Assembly (NCBI RefSeq): GCF_000208865.1
Contig: NC_018390.1
Location: 847,777-911,776, forward strand
From: Neospora caninum Liverpool
Lineage: Eukaryota > Apicomplexa > Conoidasida > Eucoccidiorida > Sarcocystidae
DNA: 64,000 nucleotides
Direction of reading: 5' to 3'
The notes below the pieces were generated by a model. That model had not been told where the DNA came from. It ran no database searches and saw nothing but the letters and a program-made list of their open reading frames with translations. The translations under genes and the position numbers were made by a program. Shown in pieces: positions 45,401 through 55,400 of this stretch (positions are counted from its first letter, which is position 1; every line of letters begins with the position of its first letter).

Positions 45401-47153
45401 GCAAACGGAGGTCAGAAGAGAGAAAAGGAAGCAACGGGAGTGAGGAAAAAGTCAAAACAGAGGACTGGCCATACCTTAGAGCTGGAGCATCGACGAGTCG
45501 GCTGTTGATGAAGAGAATGAAAGTTCCCGGAGGTTTCGCGCCCGCGGAAACGCGGCTTGCATATCCCCACACCGATACTTTGCATGCGTTTCGCTGTTCT
45601 TCTGCCTGCTTCACTTCGTCCCCTGTGTCCCTGTTTCCCGTCTCTTCCTCTTCGTCTCCACACTTCTCGCCCTCGACGTTCTCCCTGTTCCCTCCTCTCT
45701 CTCCTCCGGCGCGGTCTCCGTCCCGCTCGCGGTCTCCTTGCTCGCGGTTTGTCTCCTTCCGCGCGTTCTCTCCGCTCTTTTTCTGTGCTTCCTCGTCCTC
45801 GCTTCCGGTTCCGGCGTCTCCCTGCCGCTCGCGACCCGCGTCTCGGCACCGTGAGTTGGGGGCGAAGCGGCGCGCTGCGTGGGGAAGAAAAAACGAGAAG
45901 TCTATTTCCATCAAACCCAACCGCACAGTGGAGCCAAAGGCTCTCTGGATGACGGCCAGCGTCTGGCCGCCTCGGCGACTCTCTTCCTTCCTCCGGCGGA
46001 GTTCTTCCGCACTCGGCGCTCGTTCCTCCTCTTCGCTCTTCACACACGGAACAGAGAGACGCGACAGGGAAGAGACCGAGGAGGATGAAAAGGACGAAGA
46101 GGAAGAAGAGATACACGGAGAAGAGGAAGAAGAGATACACGGAGAAGAGGAAGAAGAGATAGACGGAGACGAGGAAGAAGAGATAGACGGAGACGAGGAA
46201 GAAGAGATGCACGGAGAAGAGGAAGAAGAGATACACTGAGAAGAAGCAGAAGAGAGAGATGGCGAAGAAGAGAGAGATGGCGAGGATGAGGAAGAAAGCC
46301 GAGGCCATCCAGAAGTGGAGAGGTCTGCCTGCGTTTTGTCTTGGCGTTTGCATGTGAATTTAATATGAGGGTTGTCGATTGCGTAGCGCGTGCAGACTTC
46401 GAGACACTTGGAGTATTCCTCTTGCGGGGACGCGAGCATTTTCCGTCTTTCCGGAAACGCGTGGAACAGCTGAGAAACGCGCAGAGTCGTTCCACGGCTC
46501 CGCGCCGCCACGGACACCCCAGCAGGCACTGGCGACGAGCCGGAGGAAACAGAATGAGAAGCCGGCACAGAAGAGGAGAGAACGGGTTCGCCTTTGTCGT
46601 AGGAGCATCGGTATCCGTGAGGAAGGGAGGCGATTCGGGTGGTGACTTCAACATGGCCGACGACAGATAAACTTGCGAGAGCTTCTCCTCTGAAGCCAAA
46701 GGTGCGCATGCACCTGAGATCGGCGAGGGACTTCATTTTGCTGGTGGTGAACCTGTGGCACAAGATGGGTAAGTCTTCCGGGTAGATTCCGCAGCCATCG
46801 TCGCTGACGGCGAGTAACTTGAATCCGCCATTCTGCACGGTCACGGAAATCGAAGAACTCCGAGCGTCCATGCAGTTTTCTAAAAGCTCTTTCAACGCAG
46901 AGGAAGGACGCAATACCACCTCCCCTGCAGCGATGCGCTGAACGACGGACAGATCCAACTTGCGAATCCGAGGCAGTGCGAGAGGAGATGGAGAAAAGGA
47001 AGACGGAGAAGACGAGGAAGACGAGGAAGATGAGGAAGATGAGGAAGACGGAGGCGACGAGGAAGCGGAAGAAGAGGAGCAAGGACTGGGATCACGCTGG
47101 GAGCTCTCGAGCTGAGAGTTCAGGGCGGACTCAGTGAAGAGAGGGGCTCCCAT
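41509..47153 (-). CDS. MLH1: DNA mismatch-repair protein MLH1
   Basis: MLH1 is the common subunit of eukaryotic MutL heterodimers that act after MutS recognises a mismatch in the nucleus. Exons on the minus strand: 47153-45475, 45159-44985, 44441-43352, 42946-42528, 42152-41962, 41581-41509, giving 1,208 residues in frame. The N-terminal GHKL ATPase is intact: AAGEVVLRP, ELLENCMDA (ATP-binding Glu and Asn) at about 88, DDGCGI at about 120 and TFGFRGEALASL at about 152. The transducer domain ends in VDVNVHPTKQRVQLLYEDF. The C-terminal dimerisation domain includes LLCDYFSLGV and ends in YRVFERC, the diagnostic MLH1 terminus. The protein is much longer than the roughly 750 residues usual for the family because of serine-rich and acidic insertions. 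The start has a strong GAAAATGGG context. Two donors are gtccgt, which is unusual. Confidence 0.92.
41753..41814. repeat. 30-base purine tandem repeat in MLH1 intron 5
   Basis: There are two near-perfect copies of a GAAGAGAAGGAGCAAGAAAG-containing unit between the last two MLH1 exons. Confidence 0.8.
42412..42446. repeat. (AT)n microsatellite in MLH1 intron 4
   Basis: A pure run of about 17 AT units lies between exons 42946-42528 and 42152-41962. Confidence 0.9.
42976..43031. repeat. CATGCATACA/(AT)n microsatellite in MLH1 intron 3
   Basis: ACATGCATAC units grade into an (AT)9 run within the intron between exons 44441-43352 and 42946-42528. Confidence 0.85.
43767..43903 (-). repeat. Polyserine-coding repeat in MLH1 exon 3
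   Basis: Eighteen-base units based on GAAGAAGAGGAAGAAGTG (plus-strand view) encode runs of five serines separated by threonine. The tract falls in the linker between the ATPase/transducer half and the C-terminal domain, where MLH1 proteins are normally disordered. Confidence 0.9.
44607..44829. repeat. 22-base TGCATGC-containing satellite in MLH1 intron 2
   Basis: About eight copies of the unit ATACATACACTTACATGCATGC (22 bases, given here only as the composition of the array) are followed by a pure (ATAC)n run from about 44780. Most copies carry the palindrome TGCATGCA; two have ACGC instead. The array lies in the intron between exons 45159-44985 and 44441-43352. Confidence 0.9.
45198..45286. 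repeat. 17-18-base tandem repeat in MLH1 intron 1
   Basis: Five copies of a GCGCTTGAGGGAGAGAG-type unit lie between the first two MLH1 exons. Confidence 0.85.
46095..46240 (-). repeat. 24-base coding repeat in MLH1 exon 1
   Basis: About six copies of a 24-base unit encode the octapeptide CISSSSSP and its variant SISSSSSP. The array is inserted in the transducer domain after the SEEYGK-like EEYSKCLEV segment and before the RRAFGS-like IQRAFGSTV segment. Tandem in-frame copies imply slippage expansion. Confidence 0.9.
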
Positions 47154-49487
47154 TTTCAGAAGAAAAGATAAGAACGGAACAGGAAGTGGGAGAAAAACAG
47201 AGGGAGGAGAGGAAGAAGAGGACGGGGTGAGAGACCGTGAGGGTAGGAACAGGAGGAACGGTTGCGTGGAGACTTCTGACGTGAAACGAAGAAAGAAGGA
47301 AAGAAGAAAGAAGCGATAAAAAAGAGTAGCGTGGAGAAGAAGAATGTGCGAGAGGGTTTTAGCGCGCGTGCGGAAACCGAGGGAGACAGAGACAAGCGGC
47401 GGCGAGTCGCAGGAATCTTTGCTGTCATCGAGATCGAGATCATCTTCCGCTTCCAAGGAGAAAGGGCGACTTGGAAGAAAGAGGGAAAGAGAAAATACAC
47501 AACTTAACCTCTCACCACCAGGCCTTTGGCAGAGAGACGTCATGTGGACAAACGGGGGCTCGGGGCGGTCATCGGCTTTCGCTCCAGCCTCACGAGGCGT
47601 GACGCCGCAGCAACGGAGAAGAAACGGTGACACGAGCTTTCTTCTCCAGCGGTTTACTGCGCATATTTTTTCAGAAGAGAAAGAGAAGAGAAGAGAAGAG
47701 AAGAGAAGAGAACGGAAAGACTGGAAGGGGCAAAACGAGAAGAAACAGCGGTGACGTGGTCTGACAAGACAACCTGCCAAAGCGAAGAGTCGCGCTGCGG
47801 CCTCCTGTTTTGGGGGGTGAGAAGACCTCCGTTCTTTTCCCCGCAACACTCCGCTGGGATTTTTTCTCGAAGACCAAAGGCATGTTCCTCTCTGAGTTTC
47901 CATTCGCCAGTTCTCTGCCTCGGAAGTTTTCCCCTCTTGTTCGTTTCCACAAAGTGCGGGAGTGTGCATGCGATCAGCTCGAGAGCCGCGATGTATGAAC
48001 ACCGAAGGGGCTGCGACTTGACTGATTCAACTTGTTTCCAAGCCTGGTGATGAAGAAAAGAGATCAAGAATAAAGATTCTTGGAAGGCAGAAGAAAAAAA
48101 CAAAACCAGGAGAGCAGAGAGCATTCGCTATCCCGCGTGTAGGTGTGTGCTGCCTTCAATCGCTCCAAAGGCTTCGCACAAGTCAAAGTTTTCTCCATGT
48201 TTCTGAGAGTGAGACAAAATGCAAAGAACAACTGACGTACTTGTTTCCATTCTCTATGCGAGGCGAACCGCCATGTCGAACAAATGCATCATTTGCCCCA
48301 ACAGTCACAGCTGCATCTGTGGAGATCAATGATGTGAAGATATCTCCGTAGATGCGTGTGTCCAAAAATCTGTCTATGCATTTGCAGATTGATAGAAACA
48401 TATAAATATGCATGTCTAAATAGATGTGTCTGCCTACTTACATACTTCTGTGTAAGCATGAAAGAAGCATTAGAGGCTGCTCGCGCCCCCCAGCTGAGAA
48501 ACACCAGAGTCGAGACTAACATGTGTCGCCGGTGCGGCGAAAGGTCAAGGCAATATCAATAACGATGAAACTTTCTTTTGATTAACATAACAACCTAGAA
48601 GATTAAGCTGCATTACGTTCAAACTTTACACTGGATACGTTTCAATCGGCGAAAAATTGAGGGGAAGGGGAGCAACGACTCGCCCAAACCGACGGCGAGA
48701 GGGCCGGAAGTTTGAGTTCGTTGGGAAGGCGCACGAAGGCGGTACAGAGAGGCTGACCCGCCGAAATCACACAACTGCTTCGTTTTGCCGTCATAGGCAG
48801 CTGCGCAGGCTAAACTGTCGCCCGTCGAAACGGAGTGTCTGAGAGCGGCAGGCATAGATCTATGCGCACGAAAAGGGGCGTTTTGACGCTAAATATGCAG
48901 ATGCCGGCAGTGCTACTTCTCCACGTCAACAGGCGTGCACATCTACTTACAGGGACATCTGAACGGGTTTTAGAGATACACATCTGCAAGTTCGTATATC
49001 CATGTATACAGTTATGCGCCATCTATGCAAGTATTTGCGTGTATGTGCAGATTTATCGTTCACGGAGTTCGATGCAGCTAGAGAGGGAATGACAGAGACG
49101 AAAAAGAGAAAGGAACGGGGAAAAGAACGTGAGTCGAGGCAGGCGGAGCTGGAGGCTGCCGGTCGAGTCGAGGATCCCCCCTCCACGCAAAAAGAAAAAG
49201 TTACTTTTAAGTTCTCCGGAACAGAGCGAGACGGGGCGGGAAGGCCTTCCTTCTCCAAAGAAGAGACACTCCAGCGTGTCACGGGAAACGGAGGAAACCG
49301 AGGAGCGAGGAAATGGGAAACGAGGCGCAAGAGCCCGAGGCGAGAAGGGCGAAACAAGGGGCGTCCAGAGTAAAATCGAAGCCAACAGGAAAACGGATAG
49401 ACGAGAAGAAAAAGAGAAAGCATGAAACCGGCATGGGATCATAAAAGGACTATGTATGTGCTTTTCAGAAATTCGGGCCTCTGTGTC
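47154..49487. promoter_or_regulatory. Upstream region of MLH1 and 3' flank of the PEX19-like gene
   Basis: Both neighbours are on the minus strand, so this 2.3 kb holds the MLH1 promoter and 5' untranslated region and the 3' end of the PEX19-like transcript. An AAGAG microsatellite (about 47680-47711) lies 0.5 kb upstream of the MLH1 start. The MLH1 frame also stays open upstream to 48002, but the start at 47153 has the better context. Nothing else was recognised. Confidence 0.5.
47680..47712. repeat. (AAGAG)n microsatellite upstream of MLH1
   Basis: Six to seven pentanucleotide units lie in the presumed 5' untranslated or promoter region of MLH1. Confidence 0.85.
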
Positions 49488-52427
49488 TCATTGTTGACGA
49501 CATCCGTCCTCAGGATTCGACCGCTCGCTTCCTCGTTTGCTCCCTTCGTTTTGTTTCATATGGTTTTCTTTTTTCGCCTCCGGCCTCCCTGCCTTCCAGC
49601 TTGCCTCGGATTGGGTGACTGTGTCGATACTCTCTACGAACGCCAAGAGCTCGTCTTCGTCCAGTTCTCCTTCCAGCAATTTCTCAAGCGGCTTCCGTAG
49701 CAGGTGTTTGAGTTCATCGCCTTCGCCTCCTGCGTGGGTTTCTAGTGCCTCAACGAAGCTGAGAAAGTCCCGGAGCATCTCCTCGTCACCCTTGTCGACT
49801 TGCTCCTCTGTTCTCTTTTGTTTCTCCTCTTTTTTCTCCTTTTTCTTCTCTTTTTTCTCAGTGTCTGGTGCGTTCGCTCCTTTCCCTTGTGCCTCCACTT
49901 TCTCGTCGCCTTCTCCCTCTTCGCGCGCGAGTCGCCTGGACAAGCCCTCTCTCTGCTGAGCTAAAAGGGGAGAAGTCACGTCCGCGACCGTCTTCTGGAG
50001 ACGCTCAGGGGAACGACACAACGAAGAACAGGAAGAAGAAGAGGAAGAAGACGACTCTGGAGAAGGCACAGAACAGGAAGCCGAAGACGAGACGGCTCCA
50101 CGGTGTGTCCCTTCTTCCGTCGCGGAGCTTCTCCCTTCTTTCCAAGGAGGGGGTGATCTCAGGGAAGGGGAAGATTCTGAGTCCTCGTGGACTGGACAGT
50201 GCGGCGCACATGCAGACTTCTGTTCCCGTTGTGGTCGGCTAATAGACGCATCTCTTTCCGCTCTCACGCGGTGTGATACATGGCAATCTTCTCGTCTTTC
50301 GGCTGCAGCGTCTTCTCTTTCCTCGGCTTCAGGCATCAACGCGTCCAGCACTTCCTCAGGGGGTTCCCCGTACTCTCGGAGCTCATCCAGCAGCGCCTGC
50401 AGGCGAGCGAACTTCCCACGCACAGGAAGGGGGTGAGAGACTGATGAAGAGATAGAAGACGAAGAGGAGAGAGAAGACGAAGAAGATGCGTTCGAGGACG
50501 AAGACAAGACATTCGAGGACGAAGAGGAGACATCCGAGGACGAAGACGAGACAGAAGATGAAGAATTGGAAGACGACAAATCATGGGGAGACGGGGGAGT
50601 CAAAGGAGGGGAAGCCATCTCGGTCGAGGAATCGGTCTGGTTTGAGGTTAAATGGGTGTCTGTCACCTCTCTCGCTGCTCTTTCGTGACTTTGAATGCTT
50701 TTTCCGTCTTCCTCTTCTCTGGGGTTCGCTGGAAAGTCTTTCCCCCGCTCACCGACTTGACGTGCACTTTTCCTCTCGGCGAAAGGTGCTCCGTCCTTCG
50801 CGTCGTCTGGGCGCCCGCACAACTCAACCAGCTGTCTGTACACCTGAATTTGTCTCATGTACCGCATTCTGTCTGCCTCCGTAAGCTTCCTTCCTTGTCT
50901 CTCTAGCCACGGCTCAAACGCCCCGAGAAGACGACTAAAGGGCTCTCCGACTGCGACGAACAAAAGATTCGCCCCTTCACCCGCGTCCTCTCCGGCCTCA
51001 AAAAGAGCCAGGAGGTCGTCTTGCAACTCTTGTGCGTATTCTGTCGGTCGCTCTCCGCTTCTCGGTCCACTGCGCTGTGGACTCTCGCCCGCCGCTTTCG
51101 TCTCAAGAGAATCCCGACCCCAAGAAAGAAAGACTTGTCTCCACCCTGACGTCGCTTCCTCGGCAGTCGCCGTCTCCTTCTGTCTGATGCCTTCCGCTTC
51201 CCTCTCTTCTTCTGTGCCATCCAGCAGCTTCAGAGCAGCTTCCAGGACAGTTGAGAGCTCTGACAGCGCGTCCGTCTCCTCCTGTGTCCCTTTTTCAGGC
51301 GACGTGCGCGAAGCTGGCGAAGATGCGTCACCGCTCACCCGGTTAGCCGTCGGCGCCGCCCCCTCTGGAGAGAACTTCAAGGCGCTTGCATGCGCAGCGA
51401 GGCCGTCTAGGCAGGCGACGAGTGCGTTTTGAGATCTGCCTCGCGAGTGCGTCTCTCTCAGCCCTTTCCCCGGGTGAGGAGTCGAAGGAGCAGAGAGGGG
51501 AGAAGGCCTGTCCGACAAGCCATCGGGAAACGCACCGGCGGGCGAGCTTGCGGAAGGCTGCTTGTCGCGAGATGCGATCGAGGGCCGAAACACGAAGCCG
51601 TGTTTTTCTTCCTCCCGGTCCTCGACGGCTCCAAGCGACGCCCGGTCTGTCGACCAGCGTTCCGAGCGCGTGCTGAACTGGCAAGAAAACGAGCTGTTCT
51701 CGGGTGTACATACACCTGAGGAAGCGAACAGCTGAGGTACCGCAGCAGATCTCGCCGCCTCGCCACTGATTTCACCAATCACGCAGTCCATGTCTTCACG
51801 GTTTTCTTCCGACTGGGGGTTTTCTTTTCGTGCTTCTGAGGCAGACCAAGGAGCAAGCGACGAGGCACCGCCTTGAACGGCGGAACAGGAGATCGAAGAA
51901 GACAGAGTAGAAGACAAGGAGGAAGAAGAGACCATGGTACGGGGAGGAAGAAGAAGAGAATGCGACGGCAGGGGCGCCTCGGCGAAAAACCCTGCCTCAA
52001 CAAGTGCGTCAACAGACGCTGCAAGGTCAGAAGAGAGAGGCAAGATCGGCTCCACGATATCCTGCTCTCTTCTTCCTTCCCCTGTCTCTCTTCTTCCTTT
52101 CCCCGTTTCTCTTCCTTCTGTCTCTCTTCTCTTCTCTGCGCTTGCCGCTGTGGCTGCTCGTACAGCCTTCTCTTGCGTCGATGCCTCCCATCGAGATTGC
52201 TCAGCAAACTCAAAACGCGGCGAAGACGCCGAAACAGACAAAGACCGAGCAGGACACGGAGCAGGCGAGCAATAGAAGGACAGGGGTTGGTCAATCTCGT
52301 CGAGAGTATCCTCAATCAACTCCTCCAGAAACGTCGAAGGCGCCTCCGCGCAAGCTGCGGTCACGGCATCTCGCGGTTCTCCGGAGCGACGAGACAGCGA
52401 GCGATGCGAAAAGGCGGAGCGTCGCAT
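49488..52427 (-). CDS. PEX19: PEX19-like peroxisomal membrane-protein chaperone, greatly expanded
   Basis: PEX19 carries newly made peroxisomal membrane proteins to PEX3. This complete single-exon frame encodes 979 residues, against about 300 in most species. Residues 33-46 (FLEELIEDTLDEID) resemble the N-terminal PEX3-binding helix. Residues about 490-535 contain EPFSRLLGAFEPWLERQ and YMRQIQVYRQLVELCG, matching in order and spacing the PEX19 core helices (P-x-x-x-L, PxWL, YxxQ). Residues about 667-700 (RLQALLDELREYGEPPEEVL) match the terminal helix with its conserved GxPPxE turn. Between them are serine, acidic and proline-rich linkers. A further helical segment at about 882-936 (LLRKPLEKLLEGELDEDEL) is unexplained. 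The C-terminus lacks the CaaX farnesylation box seen in many PEX19 proteins. The alternative is an unrelated low-complexity protein with chance helices. Confidence 0.65.
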   Translation of the reverse strand: MRRSAFSHRSLSRRSGEPRDAVTAACAEAPSTFLEELIEDTLDEIDQPLSFYCSPAPCPARSLSVSASSPRFEFAEQSRWEASTQEKAVRAATAASAEKRRETEGRETGKGRRETGEGRREQDIVEPILPLSSDLAASVDALVEAGFFAEAPLPSHSLLLPPRTMVSSSSLSSTLSSSISCSAVQGGASSLAPWSASEARKENPQSEENREDMDCVIGEISGEAARSAAVPQLFASSGVCTPENSSFSCQFSTRSERWSTDRASLGAVEDREEEKHGFVFRPSIASRDKQPSASSPAGAFPDGLSDRPSPLSAPSTPHPGKGLRETHSRGRSQNALVACLDGLAAHASALKFSPEGAAPTANRVSGDASSPASRTSPEKGTQEETDALSELSTVLEAALKLLDGTEEEREAEGIRQKETATAEEATSGWRQVFLSWGRDSLETKAAGESPQRSGPRSGERPTEYAQELQDDLLALFEAGEDAGEGANLLFVAVGEPFSRLLGAFEPWLERQGRKLTEADRMRYMRQIQVYRQLVELCGRPDDAKDGAPFAERKSARQVGERGKDFPANPREEEDGKSIQSHERAAREVTDTHLTSNQTDSSTEMASPPLTPPSPHDLSSSNSSSSVSSSSSDVSSSSSNVLSSSSNASSSSSLSSSSSISSSVSHPLPVRGKFARLQALLDELREYGEPPEEVLDALMPEAEEREDAAAERREDCHVSHRVRAERDASISRPQREQKSACAPHCPVHEDSESSPSLRSPPPWKEGRSSATEEGTHRGAVSSSASCSVPSPESSSSSSSSCSSLCRSPERLQKTVADVTSPLLAQQREGLSRRLAREEGEGDEKVEAQGKGANAPDTEKKEKKKEKKEEKQKRTEEQVDKGDEEMLRDFLSFVEALETHAGGEGDELKHLLRKPLEKLLEGELDEDELLAFVESIDTVTQSEASWKAGRPEAKKENHMKQNEGSKRGSERSNPEDGCRQQ
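50448..50580 (-). repeat. Polyserine-coding tract in the PEX19-like gene
   Basis: Degenerate GAGGACGAAGA-type units (plus-strand view) encode serine runs split by Asp-Val, Asn-Val and Asn-Ala. The tract sits just before the putative terminal PEX19 helix and accounts for part of the extra length. Confidence 0.85.
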
Positions 52428-55400
52428 AGGGACTAGGGGACGAAGAAAACGAGGAGGAGAAATGAGAAAGGTGAAGGGTCAGCGAGGACGAAAACGCGAG
52501 CGAGGAATCCGCGTGTGAAGACAGCCTCCAGAAACAAGAGAGACGGGACCGGGGGGCAGAGAGGGAGCGCTGAGAGGGGCGGAAGAACAGACGGAAATGG
52601 AAGAGACCGGGAGCGACAAAGTCACCAGGAGAAATGAAGGGTGATAGCGAAGAAAGGAGGAAAAAAGCAAGAGAGAGAGAAGGGGAGAGAGAGACAAAAA
52701 GGCCGGGGTCACCGTGGGAGGCTCAAAGGTGCCGGAACTAGCAAGACGCCCGAGCCGACGGACACACGGAGAGAGGAGGCGGAACGAAGGTTTTCGACTG
52801 AAAGAAAAGAAAAAAATTTAGAGAGGGAACTGTCTCTGTCGAAGAAAATGGTGAATCGACTCACACACTGTCGACGTCGTAGAAAAAAGCCTTACAGCCG
52901 CCACGGGAGACGCGCACGAGGAAGAAAGAGCGGAGCAAAAACGGCGCGGAATTGCACAGTTGCTTTGCGAGTCGAGAAAGGGGTGCGGAGGCCGCCTTCA
53001 AGGGAGATGTGCATCAAAGCAATCCGCGTTGACAGAGTATGGGGCGATAAAAGAGGCTTCAACTCTTTAAAAAGAAGCGGAAACGACAAGGAAGAAGAAC
53101 GCAGGCAAAAAACGGATCGCCGGCGCGCTGTCTCGCGGAGCTGGGCTCGGGTGTCTCGCCAGCTCCCAGCGGGGCAAAATCCAGGAAACGCGGTTTCTCA
53201 CGGAGCGAAAACGCGGAAAGAGAAGAAAGGCCGCTCACATTGGGGAACTTGCCTAGGAAAACGGAGGAAAAGGCAAAAAGGGGGAAATTTTCCAGAGCCG
53301 CTGCGCTCGCCAGACAATCGCGGGGGTCGCGCGGAGGAGCGAGAGGATGTCAAGGCCCTCTCGCCGATCACTCGACTGAGGAGCTAGGAGCAGTTGGGGG
53401 TGAGTCTCCCTCGCACAGTTCGGCACTGCAGAGTTTCTCGAAAGGCTGCCTCCCTCCCCCCTGGGCAGAAAAGGAGTGGGAAAAGGACAGACGAAATGAA
53501 TAGCCTGCGGGTTTTTCGCGTCGTTTTGTTTGACGACTTTACAAGCAGCACACAACTCACACAGCGGAGCCAGAGAGTCAACAAAAAGGGAATCACCTCT
53601 TACCGGAGAGACATTCGCTGTATAAATGTATATAAATACATATATATATGCATATATGCATATACATATATATGTGTGCGTCGCATCTCCTGGGTAGGTT
53701 GACGGTGCGCTGTGCCGTCCAGAACGTCACGATCCTCCCGATGGTCCCCTGGCGTGCCTTAGTATGGCTTTCGTGGCCGTGAAACCGCAGCTTCATCGGG
53801 GGCGAAGGTATGAATAGCTGCGACTTTGATTTCGTGTTTCGCTGTCAAGAGTATCCTAGACCGGGGCTTCACCGAGAGTCGAGCCTATTCTTCCAACCCT
53901 TGGTGTTCTGGGTGAAAGGCAGCGTCATACACGCCTCGCTTTGTCGAGGCGTTTATGACTAGTCCTCCAGCCATCAACCCTCCAAACACATCAAGGGGCC
54001 TCGAGGTGTATGCGAAACACCTGTGAGGTCTCCCTGCAATTCACACGGCTCAGAAGCGATGTTCCATCAGTTTCTAGGTTTCTGCTGAAACGCACAGACA
54101 AAGAGTGTGTCCCTTTTGTCGGTGAACAGGCGTCTCGGAACGCCAAGAACGGTAAACGCTTCGCGGTCCTCTCGCATGTTTCCCTCTCTGAGAACATCGC
54201 CATCCGTTTGGTCTCAAATGGAAACGACCTCGTCGCTGACGTATCTCGATAGGTGGCAAGCAAAAGGTCGTACTTCTTGCGTTCATCGAGGGTTTCCGTG
54301 CTCAGAACCCGTCCTCTTCAGAGGCATCAAGCCGAGCTCGAAGGTGTGCGCGCCGACGGAATACAGCTGCTTTCCAAAGGCAGGGAGTTTGAAATTGCAG
54401 AGAGAGGGAACGTACAGGAAATTGCGTGTGTGCGATACCCGATATGACACAAACGCTGGGATGCAATGGGAACTGTCCATTCGAAAAAAAAATGGAGTTT
54501 TCGCAACGGGGGTTTTCTGCACATACCGGTCGGGTCGTCGACCGGCTATCTTTCTGCACGTGTCGGCAGGAAACACGGCGGGGTTTCCTCGTTTTTCCTG
54601 CGAAAATGCGTGAACAAAAAACGCCGACGAGAACAGACGGACAGGCGCAGCGTCGATAACCGATGCCTGCCTGCCGTAGATCAAAGTGAGTGAGAAAACG
54701 GTTCCAGGCGACGGGATGTGAGTCAGTTGTGCCATATGTGGCCCTCTTGGTTATTTCCCACGAGGACATGGTAATTCTTCGTGCTCGCGGCGCTGCAAGC
54801 AGATGTGACGCCACGCGCTGGCAATTATACACGGCACAAGATGGCTGCATCATTTCGGTAAGAGGTCAACAAAGAGCTACAGGAAAGCGCACTCCGGTTA
54901 GAGATGTGCGGAACAGTGAACTTGGAACTCTGGCAGTAGCCGAGACGGAATACAAAGAGACCTGTCCCGTGTTTTAAGAAAAATCCGGGCTTTCTGCCGA
55001 GTCGATCTCCATCGTCGGCAGCTCAGGTAGACTGGCTGTTTTCCCGCGGTGTCTCTGCTTTTCTTTCGATTGGCGAATTCCGGTGTGTCTGAAAGCATCC
55101 AAGCCCGTTTATGTGATGCTCCACTCTAGCACGATTCCCGCAATTCCAGCAATGTCTCACAAGTCATATCAAGGCGCATTCACGTGGCGGGAACAGGCAG
55201 CGGCGTTGGGTCGGCGCCGCTACAGGAACGCCGCAAAGTTCCTTCTTTTTTTCAAGGGTTCCTCGGCGACTGGCATTCTGATTCAATTCTAGGCAAAAAG
55301 AAGCAGGCTCTCTAGCGAACTTCTACTCGATCCATCAGCACATCCCATACGGCTATATTTACAGAAACATTCCGTGGAGCTGTATATATGGAGATAGAGG

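Noticed and set aside
47154..48002. Upstream extension of the MLH1 frame to a start at 48002
   Set aside because: The frame is open, but the sequence is low-complexity leader-like and the start at 47153 has a much stronger context just before the family's N-terminus.
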